DNA of 55,999 nt, taken from the NCBI RefSeq assembly GCF_021283305.1, contig NZ_JAJSOK010000051.1:1-55999 (forward strand), in the 5' to 3' direction. A model generated the notes under the pieces. That model had not been told where the DNA came from and made no database searches. It saw nothing but the letters and a program-made list of their open reading frames with translations. Below are positions 49,139 to 55,999 of this stretch, in pieces. A program made the translations under genes and the position numbers. This stretch comes from Pseudonocardia kujensis. Its GTDB lineage: Bacteria; Actinomycetota; Actinomycetes; Mycobacteriales; Pseudonocardiaceae. Numbering within the stretch: the stretch's first letter is position 1; the number at the start of each line of letters is the position of its first letter.

Positions 49139-49151
49139 AAGGAGGTGATCC
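49139..49151 (+). promoter_or_regulatory. Full-length Shine-Dalgarno (13 nt)
   Basis: AAGGAGGTGATCC is complementary to the whole 3' tail of canonical bacterial 16S rRNA (GGATCACCTCCTT). It ends one base before GTG 49153; the GGAGG core is about 7 bases from the start. Confidence 0.85.
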
Positions 49152-49152
49152 G

Positions 49153-49389
49153 GTGCCGGAGAACACGACTTCGGACGAGCAGACCCTAGTGGCTGCCGCC
49201 GAGAAGCTCACCCAGTGCGACGGGTACGTGGTGCTCGCCGTCGACCCGCAGACCGGGGAGGTGGACGCGCACGGGCCGTTCGACGGGCTGACCGCGACGG
49301 TGAAGGCCGACCAGCTGCGGCGGGACTTCGACCGCGGCGGTCTGGAGGACGTCACGGTGGGCGTCGTCCGTCTGCACAGCTCGACCTGA
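49153..49389 (+). CDS. Small acidic protein, unknown function
   Basis: 78 residues, acidic, with one Cys (KLTQCDGYVVLAVDPQTGE) and a likely alpha/beta fold; no signal or membrane segment. Not recognised. The exceptionally complete Shine-Dalgarno and upstream palindrome suggest strong, regulated translation (inference). Confidence 0.75.
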   Translation: MPENTTSDEQTLVAAAEKLTQCDGYVVLAVDPQTGEVDAHGPFDGLTATVKADQLRRDFDRGGLEDVTVGVVRLHSST

Positions 49390-49617
49390 CGATCCGGTCC
49401 GGCACCGGCCGCCCGCCCGCCCGCGGGCGGGTCCCCCGGTTCCCCGGCCCGTGCGGAACCGCCCGGTCCGACCGGGCGCCACGCTCCCCCGACGCTCCCC
49501 TCACCCAGGCGACCCGGCCCCGTACCGGGTGCACTCCCCCGGGACCGGTTGTCGGGTTCCTCCCGGCGTGGTGACGTCCCGGAGAGCCGGGCACCGTCGC
49601 GCACGACGCGTCGTCGG

Positions 49618-49637
49618 GGCGGCACCCGGGTGCCGCC
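49618..49637. promoter_or_regulatory. Perfect 20-bp palindrome upstream of the Rv3311-like gene
   Basis: GGCGGCACCCGGGTGCCGCC is its own reverse complement and ends 2 bases before the -10 hexamer at 49640. Candidate operator. Confidence 0.6.
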
Positions 49638-49639
49638 GC

Positions 49640-49645
49640 TAGCAT
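49640..49645 (+). promoter_or_regulatory. Putative leaderless -10 element of the Rv3311-like gene
   Basis: TAGCAT is 6 bases before GTG 49652. Confidence 0.5.
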
Positions 49646-49651
49646 CGCCGC

Positions 49652-50971
49652 GTGGCAAGCGACATCGTCCCGATCCAGCTGTCCCTCACCGAGGGCGACC
49701 TCGTCACCCTCTGGGCGCCGCGGTGGCGCGAGGACGGCGAGGAGTGGGAGGCCTTCCTCGGCGACGACGACGCGGTGTTCGCGTTCCCGGAGATCGCGCA
49801 GCTCGCCGCGTACGTCCGCACGGAGACCGACCACGACCTGGCCGACCATCCGGCCTGGTCGGTCGTGCCCACGCTGACCGTCGCGGAGCTGACCCCCGAG
49901 GAGACCCGCCGCTTCGACGTCATCGGCGTGCCCGAGCTGGTCGCCGAGGAGCCGGACACCTGGACGATCGGCGAGCTCGCCGAGATCACCGAGATGGTCC
50001 GTTCGTTCGCCGACGTCTGCGACCTCGAGGAGGTCACGGCCGTCCTGGACTCCGCCCCCGGCTTCGGCCTGCTGAACCAGGGCACCCTCCCGTTCGCCGG
50101 GCGCGAGGGCCGGCGGCTGTGGACCCAGCTCGCCCAGACCGTGCAGGACCACTGGGACTCCGTGGTCGACGCGCTCGACGCGCTGATCGCCACTCCCGAG
50201 GTCGACGCCCGGGCGCTCGCCGGCGCCGAGAAGGAGGCCGAGGCGCTCGCCGCGCGGATCGCCGAGGCCGAGTCGGCGCTCGACCTCGACGAGGGCGACG
50301 ACACGGACGACGAGACCCTCGAGGAGGCCGCCCGCGAGCGCGCCGACGAGGAGGCGATCACCGAGCAGGTCGCCGAGGACGAGGCCGAGCTCGAGGAGGC
50401 CGAGGCCGAGGGTCCGGTCGGGTTCTGGGAGGAGATCGGGATCGACCCGATCCGGATCACCACGTCCGACGGCCGGTGGGTCACCCTGCGCTGCTACCTC
50501 GACGACCGGCCGGTCTTCCTCGGCTCCGGCGGGCGCGTCGACGTCTTCGACTCCGAGCGGGCGCTGGCCCGCTGGCTGGCCGACGGCGGCAAGGACGACA
50601 ACGACCTGGTCGCCGCCTCGACGTGGCAGGAGGTCCTGGACAGGGCCGCGGTCGGCGAGCTCGACGTGGTGGTCGACGACCTCAACGACTACGTGCTGGT
50701 CGGGATCGACGACGACATCGCCGAGGGCACCCTCGAGGTCGACCCGACCCAGCTGGAGCTGGCCACCGAGCTGGTGCTCGACGTCGCCGAGTGGGCGGGC
50801 GACCCGGAGCCGGCCCGCGCGCTCGCCGAGTCCGAGAGCCTCGGCTGGCTCGTCTCCTTCGTCATCCGGCCCAACCCGACCCGGCTCGCGCCCAGCCCGC
50901 CCTTCGACACCGAGGCCGCGCGCTGGCGGGAGCTGGTGCACGCCACCGAGGCCCAGCTGCACCGCCGCTGA
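49652..50971 (+). CDS. Conserved actinobacterial protein (Rv3311-like), unknown function
   Basis: 439 residues in two globular parts: an N-terminal domain (VPIQLSLTEGDLVTLWAPRW, FAFPEIAQLAAYV) and a C-terminal domain (RWVTLRCYLDDRPVFLGSGG, RWLADGG). They are joined at about 195-255 by a very acidic, probably coiled stretch (DEGDDTDDETLEEAARERAD). Some relatives are labelled primosomal, without basis I can see. Located between upp and add as in Mtb. Confidence 0.85.
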   Translation: MASDIVPIQLSLTEGDLVTLWAPRWREDGEEWEAFLGDDDAVFAFPEIAQLAAYVRTETDHDLADHPAWSVVPTLTVAELTPEETRRFDVIGVPELVAEEPDTWTIGELAEITEMVRSFADVCDLEEVTAVLDSAPGFGLLNQGTLPFAGREGRRLWTQLAQTVQDHWDSVVDALDALIATPEVDARALAGAEKEAEALAARIAEAESALDLDEGDDTDDETLEEAARERADEEAITEQVAEDEAELEEAEAEGPVGFWEEIGIDPIRITTSDGRWVTLRCYLDDRPVFLGSGGRVDVFDSERALARWLADGGKDDNDLVAASTWQEVLDRAAVGELDVVVDDLNDYVLVGIDDDIAEGTLEVDPTQLELATELVLDVAEWAGDPEPARALAESESLGWLVSFVIRPNPTRLAPSPPFDTEAARWRELVHATEAQLHRR

Positions 50972-50987
50972 CCCGGGCGGCCGCCCC

Positions 50988-52061
50988 TCACGCGGTGAGC
51001 GCGTCGTACCCCGGCTTGATCACCTCGTCGATGAGCGCGAGCCGCCTGTCGAAGTGCAGGAACGCGCTCTTCATCGCGTTGATCGTGAGCCAGCGCAGGT
51101 CCTCCCACCCCCAGCCGAAGGTGTCGACGAGCGCGGCCATCTCCGAGGTCATGGAGCAGCCGGACATCAGCCGGTTGTCCGTGTTGACGGTGACGCGGAA
51201 GCGCAGGTCGCGGAGCAGGCCGATGGGGTGGTCGGCCAGGCTGGTCGCGGCGCCGGTGTGCACGTTCGACGTCGGGCACATCTCCAGCGGGATCCGCATG
51301 TCCCGCACCCACGCCGCGAGCCGGCCGAGCTCGGCCGTCCCGTCGGACCGGACGGTGATGTCGTCGACGATCCGGACGCCGTGCCCGAGCCGGTCCGCCC
51401 CGCAGAACTGCAGCGCCTCCCAGATCGACGGCAGCCCGAACGCCTCGCCGGCGTGGATGGTGACGTGCGCGTTCTGCTGCCGCACGTAGTCGAACGCGTC
51501 GAGGTGCCGGGTGGGCGGGAAGCCCTTCTCCGCGCCGGCGATGTCGAACCCGACCACCCCGGCGTCCCGGTAGCGCACGGCCAGCTCGGCGATCTCCTGT
51601 GACCGGGCGGCGTGCCGCATGGCGGTGAGCAGGCAGCGCACGGTGATCCCGCGCCCGGCGGCCCCGCGGTCGAAGCCCTCCAGCACGGCCTGCACGACGC
51701 CGTCGAGGTCCAGGCCCCGCTCCACGTGCAGCTCGGGGGCGAACCGGATCTCCGCGTACACCACGCCGTCGGCCGCCAGGTCCTCCGCGGCCTCCTGCGC
51801 GACCCGTACCAGCGCCTCGCGCGTCTGCATCACCGCCACCGTGTGCCCGAACGTCTCCAGGTACCGTTCCAGCGAGCCGGAGTGCGCGGCGCCGAGGAAC
51901 CACCCGGCCAGCTCCTCGGGGTCGCGGGTGGGCAGGCTGTCGTACCCCACGGCGTCGGCGAGGGCCACGACGGTGCCGGCCCGCAGGCCCCCGTCGAGGT
52001 GGTCGTGCAACAGGACCTTGGGGGCGGAGCGGATCGAGTCCGCGGTGAGCGGGGCTGCCAC
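50988..52061 (-). CDS. add: Adenosine deaminase
   Basis: Deaminates adenosine to inosine, which PunA can then cleave. A 357-residue metallo-TIM barrel: zinc ligands in LLHDHLDGGLR, catalytic HAGEAFG, DRLGHGVRI and the C-terminal VNTDNRLMSGCSM. GTG 52061 has TACGGT six bases before it. Confidence 0.96.
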   Translation of the reverse strand: MAAPLTADSIRSAPKVLLHDHLDGGLRAGTVVALADAVGYDSLPTRDPEELAGWFLGAAHSGSLERYLETFGHTVAVMQTREALVRVAQEAAEDLAADGVVYAEIRFAPELHVERGLDLDGVVQAVLEGFDRGAAGRGITVRCLLTAMRHAARSQEIAELAVRYRDAGVVGFDIAGAEKGFPPTRHLDAFDYVRQQNAHVTIHAGEAFGLPSIWEALQFCGADRLGHGVRIVDDITVRSDGTAELGRLAAWVRDMRIPLEMCPTSNVHTGAATSLADHPIGLLRDLRFRVTVNTDNRLMSGCSMTSEMAALVDTFGWGWEDLRWLTINAMKSAFLHFDRRLALIDEVIKPGYDALTA

Positions 52062-52067
52062 CCGGGC

Positions 52068-52073
52068 ACCGTA
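52068..52073 (-). promoter_or_regulatory. Putative leaderless -10 element of add
   Basis: TACGGT on the minus strand is 6 bases before GTG 52061. Confidence 0.5.
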
Positions 52074-52173
52074 TACCCCCTCCCGACCAGGCCGGATCGG
52101 GCGAACACGGCCGGTCGGGTGCCACCCGGTCGGCCTAGTGGTGACTCCGTGTCAGGCGGTTTCGCGGGCTCGC

Positions 52174-52179
52174 TACCCT
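52174..52179 (+). promoter_or_regulatory. Putative -10 element of the coiled-coil gene
   Basis: TACCCT lies 52 bases before ATG 52232, giving a leader of roughly 45 bases that carries AGGAAG at 52215-52220. Confidence 0.4.
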
Positions 52180-52231
52180 CAGTGCAGCGTTCCCCGCTCC
52201 CCCATCCGGATCACAGGAAGCACCAGCGCCA

Positions 52232-53344
52232 ATGAGCGATAACTCGACGATGTCGTTCGACCGGATGCGCGGCATGCTCATGCGCGCGGCCGAGATCCGC
52301 GACTCCGAGCAGCAGCAGATCTTCGACTCCCTCGACGAGATCCACGCGCGGCTCTCCGCCCTCGACGCCCTGGGCACCGTCCGCAAGCGGCTCACCGAGC
52401 TGCCGGACCGCACCGAGGTCGGTGTGCTCGCCGAGCGCCTCGACGAGACGGTCCAGAAGGTCGACGCGCAGGAGGCCGTGCTCGCCTCCGTGCTCCGCGC
52501 GATCGAGGGCCTGCCGGACAAGCTCGCCAAGCCCTTCGCCCAGCTCGACGGCCGGCTCGACGGCATGGCCGGGCGCCTCGAGGGTGTCTCCGGCCGGATG
52601 GACGGGCTCGACGACCGGCTCGGCGGCCTGCACAAGCGGCTCGACGACCTGGACAACCGCCTCGACCGGCACGAGATGCGGCTCGACGCGATGCCGAACG
52701 CGGTCGCGACGCCGATCAAGGAGCGTGTCGACGGCGTCGAGAAGATGGTGCGCGAGCAGCTCGACGGGGCGCTCCGCTCCCTGGACGAGTCCAACGAGGG
52801 CGTGCGCAACCTGCTGGGCGACACCAGCGTCGGGCTGCACCGCCGGCTCGAGGACCTCGCCGGGCGGCCCGCGGTCGACCCGACCGAGGCGCTCGACTCG
52901 CTGGCCGAGCGGCTGGAGATCCTCGCGGGCCGGCTCGAGGCGGTGGCGGGGCGGGTCGACGCCGTCGAGAGCGGGCTGGGCGAGAAGCTCGGCGAGCTCA
53001 CCGGCGCGGTCGACGAGAAGATCGCCGCGTTGGGCAGCTCGGTCGACGGCAAGCTCGGCGACCTCGACTCCGTGCTGCGGGCCCGCCCCGACACGACATC
53101 GGTCACCGCGCTCGTCGCCAAGGCGAACGAGGAGTCCGAGCGGCGCAACGCCGGTCAGCTCGACGAGGCCATGGCCACCTTCGCCGAGCTCATCCTCGGC
53201 CGCGGCCACGGCGGTCCCGCGCCCACCCCGCCGCCGCCCCCGCGCCCGGCGCAGCGCCGGTCCACCCGCAGCCGCGCCACGGTGAAGAGCTCCGCCAACG
53301 GGCACGCCCCCGGCACGGACGCCACGGACGACCCGGACGACTGA
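52232..53344 (+). CDS. Coiled-coil protein with repeated Leu-Asp-Gly-Arg-Leu units
   Basis: 370 residues, cytoplasmic by appearance. From about 25 to 300 it is a long amphipathic helix with near-repeats such as QLDGRLDGMAGRLEGVSGRM and HKRLDDLDNRLDRHEMRL, the apolipoprotein/PA-like pattern. A Pro-rich, basic, disordered tail follows. No enzymatic motif. It could be a scaffold or cytoskeletal-like factor (inference). Confidence 0.8.
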   Translation: MSDNSTMSFDRMRGMLMRAAEIRDSEQQQIFDSLDEIHARLSALDALGTVRKRLTELPDRTEVGVLAERLDETVQKVDAQEAVLASVLRAIEGLPDKLAKPFAQLDGRLDGMAGRLEGVSGRMDGLDDRLGGLHKRLDDLDNRLDRHEMRLDAMPNAVATPIKERVDGVEKMVREQLDGALRSLDESNEGVRNLLGDTSVGLHRRLEDLAGRPAVDPTEALDSLAERLEILAGRLEAVAGRVDAVESGLGEKLGELTGAVDEKIAALGSSVDGKLGDLDSVLRARPDTTSVTALVAKANEESERRNAGQLDEAMATFAELILGRGHGGPAPTPPPPPRPAQRRSTRSRATVKSSANGHAPGTDATDDPDD

Positions 53345-53359
53345 GTCCCGCCCGCCCCC

Positions 53360-53394
53360 GGGAGCCCCCGCCGCACGCCGCGGCGGGGGCTCCC
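53360..53394. terminator. Strong bidirectional terminator
   Basis: GGGAGCCCCCGCCG (53360-53373) pairs perfectly with CGGCGGGGGCTCCC (53381-53394) around a 7-base loop, between the convergent coiled-coil and DUF5701 genes. Confidence 0.88.
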
Positions 53395-53410
53395 GCGTTC
53401 TCGAGGGCGC

Positions 53411-54019
53411 TCAGGGAGTCCGTGCGGTGGCCGACGCGAAGCCCAGCCAGGTGTGCCGGTTGCCGGCCCAGCACCAGCCGACCTTGGGTGCGTCGCGCCG
53501 TTCCCTGCCGTCCCGCCCGGTCCCGTTCGAGATCCAGAGCGCCGGGGTGCGGGCGTCGAGCCTGCCGTTCGGGCGGCGCAGGCGGGAGCCGATCGTCATG
53601 AAGCAGGCGTTGCGGACCAGCACCTCGGGGTCCTGGAGGACCCACTGCACGCCCTCGGCGAGCAGGAGCGGCGTGCGGCCGGTGCGGGCGAGCTCGGGGT
53701 AGACCTCGTCCGGGCTCCGGTCGGCGAGGTCGTCGCCGCGGTCGAGGCCCTCGAGGAGGTAGACGGGCGCGTCCGGCACGGCGACGTCCGGCAGCGGGCC
53801 GAAGTCGTCGACGTCCGTCATGTCGGCGACCACGAACCCTGCCCTGCCGCCGCGCCGCAGCAGGGGCGCGAGGGCGGACGGCGCGGCGCCCGCGACGACG
53901 AGCAGGCCGGGCCGGTCCGGCAGGGCCTTCGCGGCGATCCGCAGCTCCTCCGCCGTCAACGGCGCGGTGGCGTCGAGCGAGACGAGTCGGTCGACCTGGG
54001 CGGCGACAGGGGGCAGCAC
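53411..54019 (-). CDS. DUF5701 family protein
   Basis: 202 residues. The conserved C-terminal pattern is VYLLEGLDRGDDLADRSP, EGVQWVLQDPEVLVRNACFM, ALWISNGTG and VGWCWAGNRHTWLGFASA. Function unknown. GTG 54019 is preferred because CGGAGGT lies a few bases upstream; an earlier GTG at 54046 lacks a ribosome site. Confidence 0.8.
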   Translation of the reverse strand: MLPPVAAQVDRLVSLDATAPLTAEELRIAAKALPDRPGLLVVAGAAPSALAPLLRRGGRAGFVVADMTDVDDFGPLPDVAVPDAPVYLLEGLDRGDDLADRSPDEVYPELARTGRTPLLLAEGVQWVLQDPEVLVRNACFMTIGSRLRRPNGRLDARTPALWISNGTGRDGRERRDAPKVGWCWAGNRHTWLGFASATARTP

Positions 54020-54140
54020 GGGACCTCCGGGGATCGGCGACGGCACGTGCCCAACGCGGGTGCGTCCCGCCGTGTTCCCGGCCCCGGCCTCCCGTGCCTC
54101 GGGTTCCGTGCCGCGGCTCGTGCGCCTCGGGTTCCCGGCG

Positions 54141-55999
54141 TCAGCCGCGGCGGAGGGGGGCCGGCAGGCGGCGCCAGAGCGGGTCGAGCTCGGCCAGCCT
54201 GAGCAGCTTCATCCCGACCAGCAGGAGCGGCGTCGCCACCACGAGCGCCACGGCCAGCACCAGCCAGGCCGAGCCGGCCGAGTCGTCGCCCACCCCGGCC
54301 TGGACCGCGCGCCCGGCCAGCCAGGCCACGAGCCCCGCGGCGATCGAGGCCGCGAGGGTCCGCCAGAGCGTCGAGAGCACCTCCCGGCTGCGGACGTGCC
54401 CGAGCCGGCGGGCGATCACGAACTGGCCGAGGACCGCGCCGACCACGAACGAGAAGCTGTTCGCCGCGACCAGCCCGAGCACGACGTCCTGCGGCGCCAG
54501 GAACACGGGGCAGAGCAGCAGCAGCGGGATCTTCACGACCACGATCACCAGCATGATCAGTGTGGGCGTGCGGCTGTCGGTCATCGCGTAGAACACCCGC
54601 AGCTGCAGCAGTGTGATCGCGTACGGCAGCAGGCCGAAGGCCGACCAGGCCAGCGCGGTGCCGAGGCGGGCCGCCCCGCCGCCCGCGTTGCCGGCGCCCA
54701 GGGAGAACAGCGCCAGGCCGACCTCGGTGCCGAAGAAGGTCAGCAGCACCGAGATCGGGACGAGGAACACCGTCGACAGGCGGCTGCCGAGGGACAGGTC
54801 GGAGACGACGTCGTCGAACCGGTTCTCGGCCGCCGCCCGGCTCATCCGGGGCATCAGCGCGGTGAGCAGCGAGACCCCGAGGACGCCGTACGGGACCTGG
54901 AGGAGCAGCCAGGCGTTGGAGTAGATCGCGTAGGCACCGGGGTCCGAGGCGGTCGCGACCCGGGTGGTGACGATCAGACCGGCCTGCCCCACCAGGACGT
55001 ACGCGATCACCCACAGCGCCAGCCCGCCGGCCGAGGAGAGCCGGCGGTCCCAGCCCCAGAGCGGCTTGAGGGGGATGCCCACACGGTGGACGGCCGGGAG
55101 CATCACGAGTGCCTGCACGGCGATGCCCAGCGTGGTGCCGACGCCCAGGACCAGCAGCTTCGTGTCGCCCATCCGCACCGGGTCGAGGCTGATCTCCCCC
55201 GGCACCATGGCGTAGACGACGAGCACCGCCAGCATGACGACGTTGTTCAGCACGGGCGCCCAGGCGAAGGCGCCGAACCTCCCGCGGCTGTTCAGGATCG
55301 CGCCGAACAGTGCGCCCATGCCGTAGAAGAAGATCTCCGGCAGCAGCAGCACGGCGAGTGCCGTCGCCAGCTCGGGGTTCGCGTTCGCCGTGGTCTGGCT
55401 GCCCATGTACAGCGCCACCAGCGGTTTCGCCGCGAGCATCGCGACCACCGTGGCACCCAGCAACGCCACCCCGGCCATGGTGAGCAGGCGCCGGGTGTAG
55501 GCCTCGCCGCCGTCCGCGTCCTCCTTCTGGGCGCGGATCAGCAGCGGGATCATCACGCTGGTCAGCACGCCGCCGAGGAGCAGCTCGTAGACGATGTTCG
55601 GCAGCGTGTTCGCGACCGTGTAGGAGCTGTTGACCAGGCCGAACGACAGCACCGCCGCCAGCGCGATCTGGCGCAGGAAACCGGTGACCCGGCTCGCCAG
55701 GTTCGCGACCGCCATCAGCGAGCTCGACCGGGCGAGCGACTGTCCCTTCGGCGGACCGGGCTCGGCCTTCGCCCCGGCGCCCCGGCCGTCGACGGGCGCG
55801 ATCACGTCGGTCGGCCGGGCGAGCGGGGCCATCAGCTCGGTGGGGTCGTCGAAGTTGCTGCCGGGCACGCGCTGCCACGGCGGCGGGACGGGCCGGCGCT
55901 GCGGGCCCCGGGTCACGGCGGCGGGGCGGGGGTGCTGCGCCGCGGGGCCGCCGTGGACCGGGGCCGTCGCGTCGGGGTCGGGCGGGCGCGGGCCGCCGG
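54141..55999 (-). CDS. murJ: Lipid II flippase MurJ, probably incomplete at the 5' end
   Basis: MATE-like flippase moving lipid II across the membrane for peptidoglycan synthesis. A Pro-rich cytoplasmic N-terminus is followed, from about 60 residues after GTG 55916, by 13-14 membrane segments with the family motifs SRVTGFLRQIALAAVLSFGL, NTLPNIVYELLLGGVLTSVM, PEIFFYGMGALFGAILNSRG and VPYGVLGVSLLTALMPRMSR. GTG 55916 is a possible start but has no ribosome site or -10, and the frame stays open to base 55999, so the true start is probably beyond the window. Confidence 0.93.
   Translation of the reverse strand, partial: GGPRPPDPDATAPVHGGPAAQHPRPAAVTRGPQRRPVPPPWQRVPGSNFDDPTELMAPLARPTDVIAPVDGRGAGAKAEPGPPKGQSLARSSSLMAVANLASRVTGFLRQIALAAVLSFGLVNSSYTVANTLPNIVYELLLGGVLTSVMIPLLIRAQKEDADGGEAYTRRLLTMAGVALLGATVVAMLAAKPLVALYMGSQTTANANPELATALAVLLLPEIFFYGMGALFGAILNSRGRFGAFAWAPVLNNVVMLAVLVVYAMVPGEISLDPVRMGDTKLLVLGVGTTLGIAVQALVMLPAVHRVGIPLKPLWGWDRRLSSAGGLALWVIAYVLVGQAGLIVTTRVATASDPGAYAIYSNAWLLLQVPYGVLGVSLLTALMPRMSRAAAENRFDDVVSDLSLGSRLSTVFLVPISVLLTFFGTEVGLALFSLGAGNAGGGAARLGTALAWSAFGLLPYAITLLQLRVFYAMTDSRTPTLIMLVIVVVKIPLLLLCPVFLAPQDVVLGLVAANSFSFVVGAVLGQFVIARRLGHVRSREVLSTLWRTLAASIAAGLVAWLAGRAVQAGVGDDSAGSAWLVLAVALVVATPLLLVGMKLLRLAELDPLWRRLPAPLRRG

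Larger units (their letters stand above)
48662..49152. other. 491-bp divergent non-coding region
   Basis: Lies between the metallophosphoesterase and the small protein gene. Open frames crossing it have arginine/proline-rich shadow composition and no start signals. It holds an interrupted palindrome (49058-49093) and the long Shine-Dalgarno (49139-49151). Confidence 0.55.

Noticed and set aside
49139..49151. Fragment of a 16S rRNA 3' end
   Set aside because: Only the 13-nt tail complement is present, with no rRNA sequence beside it, and it is ideally placed before a start codon. It is a long Shine-Dalgarno.
50973..50987. GGGCGGCCGCCC palindrome as a terminator between the Rv3311-like gene and add
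   Set aside because: Perfect self-complement with no loop bases and only a 12-bp span. It could arise by chance in GC-rich DNA, so it is not listed as a feature.

Overview
The window is high-GC actinobacterial chromosome with many GTG starts and stop/start overlaps (GTGA, ATGA). From remembered gene order, the backbone matches the Mycobacterium tuberculosis Rv3267-Rv3313 neighbourhood: LCP ligase, TIGR03089, fadE25-like, purE-purK, GtrA, PH protein, birA, accD5-accE, maf, sseA, sufE, accA3, lpdA, GGCT-like, M20 hydrolase, punA, pmmB, upp, Rv3311-like and add. Codon use, conservon genes and family make-up suggest Pseudonocardiales, probably Pseudonocardia-like. No tRNA, rRNA, phage, IS element or CRISPR was seen. 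Genes at both edges (LCP ligase, murJ) run open to the window ends.

Layout. 1-9 kb: cell-wall ligase, TIGR03089, ilvA, acyl-CoA dehydrogenase with divergent TetR, purEK and GtrA. 9-18 kb: epoxide-hydrolase-like enzyme, OmpR-type two-component system, IMPase-family phosphatase, MaoC protein, HMG-CoA-lyase-like enzyme with PH protein, birA, and the acyl-CoA carboxylase beta and epsilon genes. 18-27 kb: inserted block with a conservon (sensor kinase, roadblock, DUF742, GTPase), an orphan hoxX-type gene and a NarL-type two-component system. 27-34 kb: maf, sseA-sufE, a three-gene TIGR04222 / DUF692 (MNIO) / small-protein operon, then accA3. 34-40 kb: a GNAT, a degenerate exonuclease-like gene, lpdA, a GGCT-like gene, a DUF559-type gene between two inverted repeat arrays, and an M20 hydrolase. 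40-56 kb: Ser/Thr kinase, nucleoside and sugar-phosphate genes, SGNH hydrolase, regulators, metallophosphoesterase, adenosine deaminase, a coiled-coil protein, a DUF5701 protein and murJ.

How the parts connect. birA, accD5, accE and accA3 supply the ligase and subunits of a biotin-dependent acyl-CoA carboxylase. purEK, punA, upp and add cover purine synthesis and nucleoside/base salvage. LCP, murJ and possibly GtrA serve the envelope.

Non-coding highlights. (1) Short tandem-repeat arrays sit directly after stop codons: a 41-bp-period palindromic family at three places, a 22-bp family at two, and a 29-bp minisatellite. (2) About twenty genes have a TANNNT-like -10 hexamer 6-9 nt before the start codon, the signature of leaderless transcription. 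(3) Two leaderless promoters carry a perfect 20-bp palindrome just upstream of the -10. (4) One small gene has a 13-nt Shine-Dalgarno complementary to the whole canonical 16S rRNA 3' tail. The best candidate for an undescribed system is the TIGR04222/MNIO operon, in which a membrane protein with a Gly/Cys tail may be the substrate of a peptide-modifying iron oxidase.
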